NCBI RefSeq assembly: GCF_000090795.2
Contig: NW_003546444.1
Location: forward strand, 130,817-165,701
Source of the DNA: Amphimedon queenslandica
Lineage: Eukaryota; Porifera; Demospongiae; Haplosclerida; Niphatidae
DNA length: 34,885 bases
Direction: 5' to 3'
Shown: positions 22,230 to 30,451 of the stretch, in pieces
Layout: every line of letters begins with the position of its first letter
Position numbering within the stretch: the stretch's first letter is position 1
Made by a program: the position numbers and the translations under genes
The notes under the pieces: model-generated
Seen by the model: only the letters and a program-made list of their open reading frames with translations
What the model was told of the DNA's origin: nothing
Databases searched by the model: none

Positions 22230-23579
22230 CCTTCCTTCTCTCTCTCTCTCTCACTTGTCTTTTCTCAAGGACAGTTATCTGTTGCTCTGTTGACGTGATC
22301 TCGCGGTCAACACGTTCCATCAACTGCAGCAACTCTTCCTTGCTTCTTACAGGATCCGATTCCGGGGGACCTTTACTGCTCTGGGGAGACGAGGGAGGAG
22401 GAGGTTCCTCTAATGGCTCCTCGTCACTGACAATGTCCTCAAGGTAAGCACTTAAACCTGAAGCAATGGGGACTCCATCACTCTCAGCCACTGGGGGAGG
22501 AGGAAGGAAAGGTAAAAAAAGAGAAATAGGATAGGGGAGGGAGAGAGGATGAAAGAGAGGTAGGAGAAAACAAGATTAAGAAGAGAAAAGAAATGAAATA
22601 TTATATAGCATGAAATTTTAGACGAAGTTAAATTTGGTGAATTGTTGGTAATTGGTGAATTTTAATTTGGCAAATTTGTGGCCATTTGCCATTGAGCATG
22701 CGCATAATGGTTCAAAATGGTCAATTTTTATTTTAGCAAATGGCTATCAAAATGCCAAACTCGACAAATTTAATTCCCTCCAGCCACTACATGACATACA
22801 ATGAGCCACTAAAGAGATAGAGGGGGAAGGATAAAAAAGGAGAGGTAGAAGAAGAAAAATAAGATTAAGAAGACAAAAGAAATGAATTCCAGTCTGACAT
22901 GCGTTCATTATACTCATGTAGTAGGAGCAAAAGGCTATCAAATGACAGCTAGATGTACTGTACATGTGCGTGACTGCAATGCAATAATGAGATGCTTGTG
23001 TGCAAACATCCACCCCATGAATCACAACACACAATCACACACACACATGTAACTGCATGGATACACAGAGTGACATATAACATGTACATGTATAGTGATG
23101 ATGTAAGATTAATTAATTACTTACCTCCGCTGTAAAACGAGTCATTACTGCTCAAAGCCTCACATAATGGCTGGCAGTTGGGAGAAGTGTCGACAGTAAG
23201 GTGAGGCTTCTTTGTAAAAGACTCCTCTCTCTCCTCCTCTCTAGAAATTACAGCAAATATTATTTATGGTGACAAAATTTAAGTTAATTAATATTTAAGG
23301 GTTAAAAATTGAAGCTACGCCCATCAGAGATTAAATCCGCCCAAGCCACGCCCAGTCTTGTTTTCTTTTTTGTGTATTTTTATGACTCACTTGAAATCAC
23401 TGAGAGAGCTATGGTGCCTTTTTCTTTCCATCCTGTCCATCGACGGACTGATATCTCTACAGTAGAGAGGGAGGGAGGCGGTTAAAACACTTTGCGGTAC
23501 AAGGAAAGTCTTACATGCTCGCTGTGGGTTTGGTCGAGTGTTCCAACTCGATTCTGCGGCCGCTGCTTTTCGACTCCAT
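11932..23579 (-). CDS. NCOR: Nuclear receptor corepressor (NCoR/SMRT homologue), 16 exons
   Basis: Nuclear scaffold that in other animals recruits HDAC3, TBL1 and GPS2 to repress transcription. Exons (minus): 23579-23515, 23456-23391, 23240-23125, 22490-22255, 22089-21799, 21610-21558, 21463-21397, 21335-21250, 21032-20940, 20123-20042, 19825-19735, 15938-15851, 15769-15715, 15342-15069, 14660-14464, 14205-11932. All phases close, giving 1377 residues, much shorter than vertebrate NCoR. SKEELLQLMERVDREI (exon 4) is the GPS2/TBL1-binding helix; VVDIVYNENR and LYYQPSD follow. FINNNG starts the HDAC3-activating domain (DAD); SANT1 spans about 433-495 with WSDEEKAIFKDKF, PKNF and YYYLVKK. The YY..KK residues contact inositol phosphate in the SMRT-HDAC3 structure. 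SANT2 is about 555-610 (GWTDKE...SATQCKQFY). The 2.3-kb last exon is Ser/Thr-rich with an acidic run, an AT-hook-like PRGRPP and LSTII near 1113, which fits the CoRNR pattern [L/I]xx[I/V]I. A separate gene sits in the 15939-19734 intron. Confidence 0.95.
14760..15065. repeat. CCATTC-rich minisatellite with a 21-bp unit, in an NCOR intron
   Basis: At about 14982-15065 a 21-bp unit (ACCCATTCTCTCAAAACTCA plus T) is repeated four times with changes. A looser version extends back to about 14760. It abuts the donor of the NCOR exon ending at 15069. On the minus strand it stays open in the NCOR frame and would encode MGMSFER-type heptads if the intron were kept. Confidence 0.8.
15600..15700. repeat. 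TACATG-rich palindromic simple repeat
   Basis: Runs of the self-complementary hexamer family (ACATGT/TGTACA) in an NCOR intron. Similar clusters lie at about 20735-20935, 21055-21190, 21515-21530 and 23080-23092. Confidence 0.85.
15939..16949. other. Repeat-derived part of the large NCOR intron
   Basis: Contains diverged satellite-related pieces (about 16040-16160 and 16415-16450, with TACAGGGACTTTAGCCCAAT) surrounding an inverted-repeat element at 16246-16407. The 16700-16949 part is probably 3' flank of the nested gene. Confidence 0.6.
16246..16407. mobile_element. Inverted-repeat element E inside satellite-like sequence
   Basis: Left arm AAAAGTAATGGAAACAAGGA (continuing through AGTAGGATTCCAAATG) matches the reverse complement of the right arm ending at 16407, over about 38 bp with a few mismatches. 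It is 162 bp, non-coding and MITE-like. It seems to interrupt a satellite-derived segment. Confidence 0.7.
16950..18581 (-). CDS. Nested type II membrane protein with fibrinogen-like ectodomain; one in-frame stop
   Basis: Gene inside an NCOR intron, same strand. The first ATG is at 18581 (the frame is open to a GTG at 18623); 212 residues follow to TAA at 17945-17943. The same frame then continues open for 330 codons to the stop at 16950. Part 1: polar cytosolic tail of about 70 residues, a hydrophobic helix (LLCITVLLCLILILLLILL, about 75-95) and a Ser/Asn-rich stalk with helical repeats of the IAQ-VY/VSQKL type. Part 2: two partial fibrinogen-like N-subdomains in tandem (CEEIKERQPLSPSGYYILAS and CKQLKEQQPSSPSGYYVLAS), then GGWTRLAYLDMT, ICGRVTGYQYG, YVDGVSITRG, CPC, YFCESG, LWDGQGC, CCNVPGIPWF and a final YEIYVK. 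It is a paralogue of the genes at 6999 and 10186. Part 2 has no ATG before its first subdomain, so it probably belongs to part 1. The TAA may be a nonsense allele, an assembly error, or lie in a 96-bp in-frame intron. Confidence 0.75.
17871..17966 (-). other. In-frame TAA and possible 96-bp intron
   Basis: TAA at 17943-17945 splits an otherwise open frame. A candidate intron from 17966 (ATT/GTCAAT) to 17871 (TTGCAG/AAT) is phase 0 on both sides and would remove the stop. The acceptor is good, the donor poor. Confidence 0.45.
18628..18636 (-). promoter_or_regulatory. TATA element of the nested gene
   Basis: TATATAAAG on the minus strand, about 47-55 bases upstream of the ATG at 18581. Spacing fits a TATA box with a short 5' UTR. 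The host gene NCOR shows no such element at its start. Confidence 0.55.
18640..19734. other. Remaining part of the large NCOR intron
   Basis: AT-rich, no exon found. It carries a diverged copy of inverted-repeat element D (about 19197-19396) and T-rich tracts before the acceptor region. Confidence 0.55.
19197..19396. mobile_element. MITE-like element D, diverged copy
   Basis: Shares GAGCTAATTTTCATGTTCTG, GGCCATAGTCTACATACAA and AAATTTCGTGGATTTAA with the copy at 26855-27067. The right end (ACTAAGTACTGTA) resembles the terminal repeat of that copy; the left end is degraded. Confidence 0.7.
19914..19970. repeat. (AAT)n microsatellite
   Basis: About 19 AAT units in an NCOR intron. A poly-Asn open frame over it is an artefact. 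Confidence 0.95.
20270..20600 (+). repeat. Satellite-family copies (two) in an NCOR intron
   Basis: Two diverged units carrying AAATTTGATCGGAATCAGCT, CACAGCATAAGGACATG and TACTATAGTACAGGGACTTT, landmarks of the 4-kb and 8-9-kb arrays. Plus orientation. Confidence 0.8.
20735..20935. repeat. TACATG palindromic simple repeats, NCOR intron
   Basis: Several tracts of CATGTACATGTACATG separated by AT-rich spacers, just upstream of the donor of the NCOR exon ending at 20940. Each tract is self-complementary. Confidence 0.85.
21715..21795. repeat. CT-rich microsatellite, NCOR intron
   Basis: (CT)n and CCTCC tracts directly next to the donor at 21799. A similar (CT)n at 22145-22250 fills the next intron upstream. 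Confidence 0.9.
22600..22775. mobile_element. Possible degraded MITE related to element A
   Basis: Holds GAGCATGCGCATAATGG and mirrored AAATTTGGTGAATT / CAAATTTAATT-like ends in an NCOR intron. The inverted arms are poor and the borders uncertain. Confidence 0.4.
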
Positions 23580-23815
23580 TTTGGAGATAATCTCATGCCA
23601 GAGTCTAGAGTTTCTGTGATGATTTGAAGCCCAAAGAGTTGTCTAGTAGCGAGAAAAAGAGAGGCTCATTCGCTCCAAAGAAACGGCCATTTTCGAAAGC
23701 TCACACGACGTGTTCTAATATTACTTTTCTAAATAAGCGATTTGGATCACGTGTTTTAACTCCCACGCTTTTGATGAAGTTATCTAGTAATTTTAACCCG
23801 ATATGGTCAGATAAA
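23580..23815. promoter_or_regulatory. 236-bp divergent promoter between NCOR and MED21
   Basis: Start codons of NCOR (23579, -) and MED21 (23816, +) face away from this interval. No TATA element is seen. AAAATGGCGGAC at 23813-23824 overlaps the MED21 start and resembles the YY1 site (AANATGGCG). A GGCCATTTTCG at about 23684 is a related ATGGCC motif in the opposite orientation. A shared bidirectional promoter is inferred from the spacing. Confidence 0.65.
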
Positions 23816-25104
23816 ATGGCGGACAGACTAACACAACTACAAGATGCTGTCACACAGGTATTTCTCTATTCTTGTTTTTATTTATATTCTTTTTAGATGT
23901 CAGACTACTTCTGCAATAGTATTGGGATTCTGCAACAGAATCAAACCACTGGTAATAATAATAATAATAGTCTAAATTCTCACATTTTATCATAATATTG
24001 AATTACTTGCCTTGTTGTTGTTACATCACTTATGAATGCACTTCCACTTACTTTAGAGACCAAAGAAGGAGGAGGGGAAAGTGAGTACATGTATTGAGTA
24101 AAAATTATTTTTAAATTATTGACTAGTCAAGTTCTAAACTAAAACACACTTCATCACTAATAGAGCTATTGCACGGAAGTAATCAACGGGAGGGTGTGGC
24201 TAAAATTGAGCTAAAATTGTCCGCCATGTTGGGTGGCAAGAAGGCCAAGAATGAATGGGGGAACGGAGAAAAAGATTTAAATAAATTCTGCAGTTGACAT
24301 TCCAGGCTAATGCAAGATAGGAGATGAAGATATTGAGTAAAGAAGTCTCTATAATATTCTGTAGCGAAGTATGATAACTCTTTGATGAAAAATCGCAGTG
24401 TCTTTCCATTCCTCCATTCGTTGCGTGTACATTCTTGCCACTCAAGATGGCCGACAGGAAGCTCCACCTACCCCGTTGATTACATCCGTGCAACAGCTCT
24501 ATGCACACTTATGAATGAGGGTGTACACATTATAGGTAGCACCAACAATGCAACATTATTTGCTTCACTGATATCACAAACAGCCACTGACATTGAGACA
24601 CTCATTGAGTCACTCCCTGATCAGGAATACACTCCAGAGAAGCAGGTCCTAGTTTTGAGCCATTACCATATATTGTACTCCCTTACATACTTTAAGCCTG
24701 GTTTACAATATTATGCTAGGTCAGATGTTATGTTGATGCTGGAATAGAATTCAGCTTTATTCTAGCATAAAGTGTCAAATATATAGTTAGTTTGCCCATA
24801 CTTTTTATGAAAATTTGATGATACACTGGTCTAGTAGCATATTAATGTAAACTAGTCTTGATTGTTAAGCTTGAAAAGTATAGAGCAAAGGATAATCTTG
24901 TAAATTTACTAATAGGAAGAAACTTTGAAGAACCTTGTTGCTGAGAATCAAGTTTCTGGAGAAAAATTAAGACAAGTCATCAATGAAGCCGGTGAGTGGG
25001 TGTGTCTGTAGCTAAATTGCACCTTATGTTTAGAGTCAATGTTGAAACAAGTCAGACTTATCAATAAGACTATTAGTGATCATCAACATAAACTTACAAA
25101 TTAA
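23816..25104 (+). CDS. MED21: Mediator complex subunit 21, 6 exons
   Basis: Small coiled-coil subunit of the Mediator middle module, which links activators to RNA polymerase II and pairs with MED7. Exons: 23816-23857, 23897-23951, 24057-24080, 24536-24645, 24916-24991, 25034-25104. All phases close to 125 residues; vertebrate MED21 is about 144. The start MADRLTQLQDAV is the family signature, followed by YFCNSIGILQQ in exon 2, LFASLISQTATDIETLIESL in exon 4 and a Leu-rich helix in exons 5-6. Exon 3 is only 24 bp and encodes a Gly/Glu linker that replaces the longer variable linker of vertebrates. A 341-bp inverted-repeat element lies in the intron after it. Strong donors (GTGAGT) mark exons 3 and 5. 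Confidence 0.95.
24161..24501. mobile_element. MITE-like element C, TA-flanked
   Basis: A 341-bp segment in MED21 intron 3. Left end TAGAGCTATTGCACGGAAGT continues AATCAACGGG. Its reverse complement forms the right end with two or three differences, so the inverted repeats are about 30 bp. TA stands at both borders. The open frames inside it have no recognisable transposase. Confidence 0.85.
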
Positions 25105-25531
25105 TTATGTTTTATTTTTAATCACTATTAGACATATACTTTGATATAATTGTCAATAATGCATAATGCATTAAAGTAGTGCTTTTCAGGTATTATTATT
25201 GAATAGATAGCAAGTTATTCCATATCAAATTTCATGTGAACTGTCTACATTATGTGAACTCAATTCCTTGTATTGCTAGCTGCAGCTATGAAGTTCAATC
25301 CCAAATGAATTGACCTGCAATAGCCTTTACCGTGGGACTTGTCTCTAAGAGCATGCTTACAGTTCAATAAAGCATTTTAATTGAGGTAAAAGTTTATGAA
25401 TGAGTATCCATTTCACTTCCTTTACTTCCTTGAATCATGTACCCTTGAATCTCATTAAAGTCAAAGCTACACTATAAAAAAACTTCTCAAGATCAACAAT
25501 TTGAGTGCACCAAATCACTTACTCTTTAAGG
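25105..25531. promoter_or_regulatory. Spacer and TATA promoter of the GPI-anchored protein gene
   Basis: CTATAAAAA at 25472-25480 lies about 52-60 bases before the ATG at 25532. The stretch from about 25425 (TGAATCATG...TTGAATCTCATT) to the ATG is repeated before the pseudogene at 29690, including the TATA run and ACTCTTTAAGGATGTCTCCA. The rest is AT-rich spacer. Confidence 0.65.
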
Positions 25532-26251
25532 ATGTCTCCAATCTTCTTGTTGTCTTTGCTACTCATTGCTATTGCTTGCAGTGATGGTGCTACCACTGCA
25601 AAGAAAAGAAGTGCATCAGATGTCACTAAATGGCTGGAAAAGATCGATAGCAGATTGCACAGTGAAGGACTAATGGCTTATCAGAATTATTCTGTGTGCA
25701 CAAACCAACTCAACAACATCCTCCCTTTGTATTGTAACATATCAGAGCTTTCTGGTAGAATATCTTCACTGCTTGCATCATCTTTGTCAAATGCACAGCT
25801 TGATCAACTCAATGCTGCCTACTCTCAACTCTGTGTCCCTGAATGCCTTAATCCTATTGAAGGGTACTACAATTGTCTAAAACTTCAATTTGATCACAAA
25901 AACTATCTTGTCACATTACTTCGTCAAGGTATCTGTGGACAAGAGCAAGAGAGTGGAGAATACTGTGGGGTGATATACATTCGTCAATATAGAAATGGTG
26001 ACCAAGTAGCTGATTATTGCACCAATACAACTAGTGGAATAGTTTGCAGAGGTGCTTCATCCAAGTGTCTTGATCGCGTCAATAGATTTAGTAACGAGAT
26101 GGGTTGCTGTACACAGCCATATCTTGGATCTGGTGTTACTTCATGCAGTGGTGTTAATGTTAGTGAACCTTGTATTGGAGTATCCAGTGCCACTGGCCTA
26201 GTAGCTCCTGCCATTGTGATGCTCTTTGCATTTGCTAGTTTCTTTGCTTGA
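25532..26251 (+). CDS. Small secreted cysteine-rich protein, probably GPI-anchored
   Basis: Single-exon protein of 239 residues that I do not recognise. The first ATG is at 25532; the frame is open from a GTG at 25505. It starts with a signal peptide (MSPIFLLSLLLIAIACSDG), then a helical charged stretch and a cysteine-rich body of about 150 residues including CVPECLNPIEGYYNC, GICGQEQESGEYCGV and GCCTQPYLGSGVTSCSG. It ends SSATGLVAPAIVMLFAFASFFA, a small-residue site followed by a hydrophobic tail with no charged residues after it, as in GPI-anchor signals. Several N-glycosylation sequons fit an extracellular location. A close relative, inactivated, lies at 29690-30451. Function unknown; nothing in the neighbours suggests one. 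Confidence 0.8.
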   Translation: MSPIFLLSLLLIAIACSDGATTAKKRSASDVTKWLEKIDSRLHSEGLMAYQNYSVCTNQLNNILPLYCNISELSGRISSLLASSLSNAQLDQLNAAYSQLCVPECLNPIEGYYNCLKLQFDHKNYLVTLLRQGICGQEQESGEYCGVIYIRQYRNGDQVADYCTNTTSGIVCRGASSKCLDRVNRFSNEMGCCTQPYLGSGVTSCSGVNVSEPCIGVSSATGLVAPAIVMLFAFASFFA

Positions 26252-26562
26252 AGTTTTGAACACATTTTATTAAGCTGAACTCTAACATTATATAGTTTGA
26301 TGAGGTAATTATATAGCATTGATTTCTATTCTTTATACTGAAGTTTTTTAGTTTTATTATGTATTTTTATATAAATTTTTTGCTTAATACAGACACGTGG
26401 AAGCCAAAACTAAACCATTCAAAATGAATCGATTTAGAAATAATGTGACTCAATTTTATTTAGAGTTGAATTGTGCAAAAATTTGAAAAATTTGGAAAAT
26501 TAAATACACACACAAGCCAAAATGATTTAGAAATAATATTGTAGTTCTACAAGCTAGTTTCT
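26252..26562. other. Convergent intergenic spacer
   Basis: AT-rich sequence between the ends of the GPI-protein gene (+) and MMAB (-). No exon seen. Confidence 0.6.
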
Positions 26563-28864
26563 TTACTTTCTTTGATAAATAACTTCTTCTTTTTCCTCTA
26601 ATTGTGCCTCAAAGCGAGCAGCATTAAACAAGAAATCACTCAATCTACAAAAGAATATTTAAGTTTAAACTAAAAGATCCAGCCCATTAAAAACTTACCT
26701 GTTTAAATATTTAAAAACTGCTTCATCAACTTGACCATCGCGATATAAGGGGACTACCCTATCACGAAAAAGAGAGAGAATAAAAATAGTAATACTAACA
26801 GTAGATGCTTTTTGTGCTATTTCTATGAGAGCTGTTTCAATATTGTTGCTTTGATACTGTATACGTTCAAATTTTCAAGGGTTCAAAATTTCGTGTTTTC
26901 AATGAAATTTGCTCAAAAGTTAATATTCGTGTGAGCTAATTTTCATGTTCTGGCCATAGTCTACATACAATAGAATGGCATTAGAAGTGGTTTAAATTTC
27001 GTGGATTTAAGGTGAGCACGAAAATAACGAAATTTAATACACCTCGAAAATTAAGACGTGTACGGTAAGTAGTGGTTACATTTTCCCCATATAGAAGACA
27101 ACCATGCATTTTTGAAAAAAAGCCTTTAATTTTTCTGCTTTATTATTATCATACCTCCTCTCTGTCCTGCGACAGATGGTTCTTGATAAGTGAAGGAATG
27201 AACTAGCCTTACCTCCAGACTAAAGGAGGAGAGATACAGAAATAACAATAGGAGTATCATATCATGGCTTTACTGGTAAAATGAAGTTTGTAAGTGGAGG
27301 TAGTTGGTCATCTAGCTCATCAATCCATTTCTCTAACTTTGTCACATGAGACATGCTAAACTCTGTATGAGCTAACGACAAAAATTACATCATAAATTAA
27401 TAACAATTGAGTCAAAATCCCTTTACTATAGTACAGAGACTTTGCCCAATATTAGAACAACTTTAAAAATTCAAAAAAATCCAAACTTGATCAGGATCAG
27501 CTCAAACTTTTTTACGCAACATAAATACATGCAAATGTAACAAAAAAAAATTATAAAAATGAATGACGCTTTCCTTTTCATTTTGACAAAATTTGGCCAA
27601 TATCCCTATACTAAAGTATAAAAGTACAGGGACTTCGACCCAATTTTTGAGCACCTTTAAAAAATTTGTAAAAAATTCAAACTTGATCAGAATCAGTTCA
27701 AACATTCTACACAACAGAAGGACATGCATTTGCATTAAAAGAAATTATAAAAATATAAAATCCTATTTAAATCATTTTGACAAAATACTCTGTTCCATGA
27801 AAAAGTAATTTCTGAGCAACTTTAAAAATTCATAGAAATCAAATTTTGATCAGAGCCTGCTCAAAATTTTAAGTTTCAACACAACATAAAATCAAAAACA
27901 AAAAGTGTCTTTTGCATTATTTGTTCCAATAAAGAGTAGTAGCATTACCTAGTTTAGTAGGTGTGGCTGATGAACGCGGTGTTGCCAGATGTGATCCAAT
28001 ATCTTGTAACAAGCACTGTATCTAAACATTACTCATTAAATATTCATACTATCATATCATAATATACCTCTTGTAATTTATCGGGTAATGTGCTCTGGGG
28101 AACGCAGAACTCTCTTGCTAGTCTATCATGATATAAGTAGGTGTGGTTAGATAATAGTGGAAAAACTGGTGAGAATAACACTTTTAAGATTTTTACTAAA
28201 ATATCAAATTAGCAGATTTTTATGAAAAGCTTTGTTTCATTGTGCACAATAACAATAGATTTTAGATTGAAACTACCAATCAATATCACACCAATATTTC
28301 CATAACACATCTAATCCACTATATAACTACCATAGGGTGCCTTTTTTCGAGGGCTGTAAATTTTGTGGATTTCACAATTTTTTGAAAATTCACAAAAATT
28401 ACTTCCACAAAAATCAAATTATTACGGTACAAGATGGCAGACGGCATAAATTTGCAAAAATGAAATCTGCAAAATAGATTTTTAGGCAAATTTGTGAAAT
28501 CTACAGCCCTCGAAAAAAAGGCACCCTAGAGTAATTCTAAATCCACCATACAATACATAACATACCCTAGAGATGATGAGAGCTCATCATTGGATCCTAG
28601 TGCCTCAAAAAGGGCATCATCTTTTGGCAGTCTCTGGCCAGCATAATTGCTTGATGTACCTATTATAATGAAGATGTAGCAATTGAAATAATTGTATCTA
28701 ATTATTCATTTTACCTTTGTCTCCTGTTCGTGTGTATATTCTAATTCTGCCACCATCAGCGGAATAATTTCTAGATTGATATAAAAATAAGCAGAAATAA
28801 TAATAATAATAATGTAATACCTTGTGGTAGACAAAAATGTTCTTAAAATCCTATGAAGAGACAT
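26563..28864 (-). CDS. MMAB: Cob(I)alamin adenosyltransferase, mitochondrial, 9 exons
   Basis: PduO-type enzyme that transfers the adenosyl group of ATP to cob(I)alamin, making the cofactor of methylmalonyl-CoA mutase in mitochondria. Exons (minus): 28864-28821, 28770-28715, 28659-28566, 28122-28068, 28021-27949, 27371-27274, 27219-27155, 26758-26699, 26644-26563. All phases close to 208 residues. The N-terminus MSLHRILRTFLSTTRNYS is basic and amphipathic, a probable mitochondrial presequence. Then come the ATP-binding IYTRTGDKG (about 26-34), RLPKDDALFEALGSNDELSS, IQCLLQDIGSHLATP, KLEKWIDELDDQLPPLTNF, the active-site ICRRTERR (about 155-162) and the C-terminal YLNRLSDFLFNAAR. All are strong family signatures. 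Introns host a satellite-family copy, MITE B' and MITE D. No overlap with neighbours. Confidence 0.96.
26855..27067. mobile_element. MITE-like element D
   Basis: Left end TACTGTATACGTTCAAATTT matches the reverse complement of the right end (AAATTAAGACGTGTACGGTA) with several differences. It is 213 bp, in the MMAB intron between 26759 and 27154. It shares its core with the diverged copy at 19197-19396. Confidence 0.75.
27410..27890 (+). repeat. Satellite-family copies in an MMAB intron
   Basis: Two to three diverged units with ACTATAGTACAGAGACTTTG, CTTGATCAGGATCAGCTCAA and ACACAACAGAAGGACATGCA. These are the same landmarks as the arrays at 4 kb and 8-9 kb. Confidence 0.8.
28328..28533. mobile_element. 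MITE-like element B, second copy
   Basis: Ends TACCATAGGGTGCC and GGCACCCTAGAGTA are mirrored. Its centre carries GGTACAAGATGGCAGACGGC, the reverse complement of the centre of the copy at 5829-6015. It lies in an MMAB intron, with TA at both borders. Confidence 0.85.
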
Positions 28865-29055
28865 TAGCCTAACACCCACGCTTTTTACAAGCCACGCCTT
28901 CAATTTGTCTTAGATTAATCATAGATTGATCATAGATTGATCATAGATATTAGACTGAGAGACTATGAATTAATTTTAAAAGGTATGCATGCATGGAGTG
29001 AGGAATGGAGTGAGGTTGCACTGTTGCAGCTACTATTTATGGTTGCAGGTAACAT
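28865..29055. other. MMAB upstream region
   Basis: Upstream of the MMAB start. About 28912-28950 holds three tandem copies of an 11-13 base TAGATTGATCA unit. No gene seen. Confidence 0.5.
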
Positions 29056-29280
29056 ATTTAAAATAAAAGGGATTCAGTAGTAATTTTGTGTAGGTTTAAA
29101 AGCCTTTCTTCTGCAGTCATGTGTATTTTGAGATGGAGCAATCATTATAGTCTATGATATGAAGCTAACTCATTCTCTGGTCAGTCACCAGACTAGGTCT
29201 GTTCTAGGCTCTTTCTCTTCTCCTTTCCTCTACCTCAACTCTCAAAAGGTTTGTTGATGGGTTGGTCCAACTCACATAAT
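29056..29280 (+). pseudogene. Relic of CCDC157 exon 2
   Basis: About 29093-29277 resembles CCDC157 exon 2 (31005-31194) base by base in blocks: AGCCTTTCT-CTGCAGTC, CTCATTCTC near the middle, and AAGGTTTGTT-GTGG near the end. It is broken by substitutions and indels and has no open frame. A GTTGCAGGTAA-type sequence just before it also matches one upstream of CCDC157 (about 30614). Confidence 0.6.
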
Positions 29281-29334
29281 AATAATAATAACAAATAATA
29301 TTATGTACTGAATTAATTTATGCGATGAATATCA

Positions 29335-29520
29335 TTGAAACTGTGAATATTATGCAAAATGATATTAATGATTTTCATATTACTTTGGGACTAAGTTACC
29401 TTTATCCCAAATGTGTAACTAAACTGTGAATATTATTAATGGAAGGGAAAATGATTATTAATGATTTTCATATTATTTTTGGACTAAGTTCTTTTTATCC
29501 CAAATGCCTAACTATACAGT
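29335..29520. repeat. Two tandem ~90-bp copies
   Basis: Two copies share AACTGTGAATATTAT, TTAATGATTTTCATATTA and GGACTAAGTT...TTTATCCCAAATG. They sit just upstream of the pseudogene promoter. Confidence 0.8.
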
Positions 29521-29615
29521 CTCTGAAAAACATGTTTACAGTTCAGTAACATTTCTGTTGAGCTGACAGTGGGGAATCCTTGAATCATGTCTTGAATCTC
29601 ATTGGGTAGCTAATC

Positions 29616-29625
29616 TATAAAAAAA
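29616..29625 (+). promoter_or_regulatory. TATA element of the pseudogene copy
   Basis: TATAAAAAAA in the duplicated promoter, about 65-74 bases before the relic ATG at 29690. It matches the element at 25473-25480. Confidence 0.5.
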
Positions 29626-29689
29626 GAGTTTGAGGTTTGAGATCAGCAATTGGGGTGTAGCAGTCTAGCAGATCACTTACTCTTTAAGG

Positions 29690-30451
29690 ATGTCTCCAGT
29701 CTTCTTGTTTTCTCTGTTACTCATTATTGCTTGCAGTGATGGTGCTTCCACTGCAAGGAAAAGAAGTGTAGATGCTAAATGGCCTGGCTGGAAAAGGTTA
29801 CTGGTAAATCGTACAACAAGCAAGTAGTGACTCGTCAGAGTTCTTCTGCATGCCTGAACCTCCTGGACAGCAGCCTTCTTTCATTCTGCAACTTCACAGA
29901 GCTTTCTGGTGGGCTTTCTTCACTCGCCGTATCGGATTAACAGCTTGATGCACTCAATACTGCCTATTCTAGAATCTGTGTCCCTGCATGCCTTGACCCT
30001 ATTGAAGAGTACTATAATTGTCTGGCTCTTCCATCTGATTACAAAGACTACCTCATCACATTACTCCGTCAAGGGGTCTGTGGACAAGAGAGTGGTGATT
30101 TCTGTGAGGTGAGGTACATTCGCCAATATGATGGAGACTATAATGATTTTGATCGACTGACTAGTGCCTGCACCTTTAGGACTGGTGGAATATATTGCAG
30201 TGGTGCTTCTTCCACTTGTCTTAATTATGTCAGTACATTTAGTAACAGGATGGGTTGCTGTACACAGCCATATCTTGGATCTGGTGTTACTTCATGCAGT
30301 GGTGTTAGTGTCAGTGATGCTTGTAGTCCATTTACTTCCAACCGCTGGTCCAACTGGCTCAACTACTGGTCCTGCTGAAGCATCCAGTGCTACTGGTCTA
30401 GTAGCTTCTGTCTTTATGATCCTCTTTGCATTTGCTAGTTACTTTGTTTGA
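29690..30451 (+). pseudogene. Pseudogene copy of the GPI-anchored cysteine-rich protein
   Basis: Duplicate of the 25532-26251 gene. ATG at 29690 and a good signal peptide (MSPVFLFSLLLIIACSDG) are kept, but the frame stops at TAG 29825-29827. Homology resumes in another frame, which holds TAA at 29938-29940 in place of a sense codon. That frame then reads LDALNTAYSRICVPACLDPI, IRQYDGDYNDF and GCCTQPYLGSGVTSCSG. Near 30330 it shifts again, so the GPI-type tail (SSATGLVASVFMILFAFASYFV) lies in the first frame and ends at 30451. At least three separate lesions make translation of the full product impossible. The open frames of 60-95 codons across it are fragments. Confidence 0.88.

Noticed and set aside
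24183..24508. Two minus-strand frames of about 95-100 codons
   Set aside because: They lie inside inverted-repeat element C and show no transposase or other domain.
29909..30378. Small genes within 29909-30112 and 30109-30378
   Set aside because: Fragments of the decayed copy of the 25532 gene. The first is a shadow frame and the second starts mid-domain.
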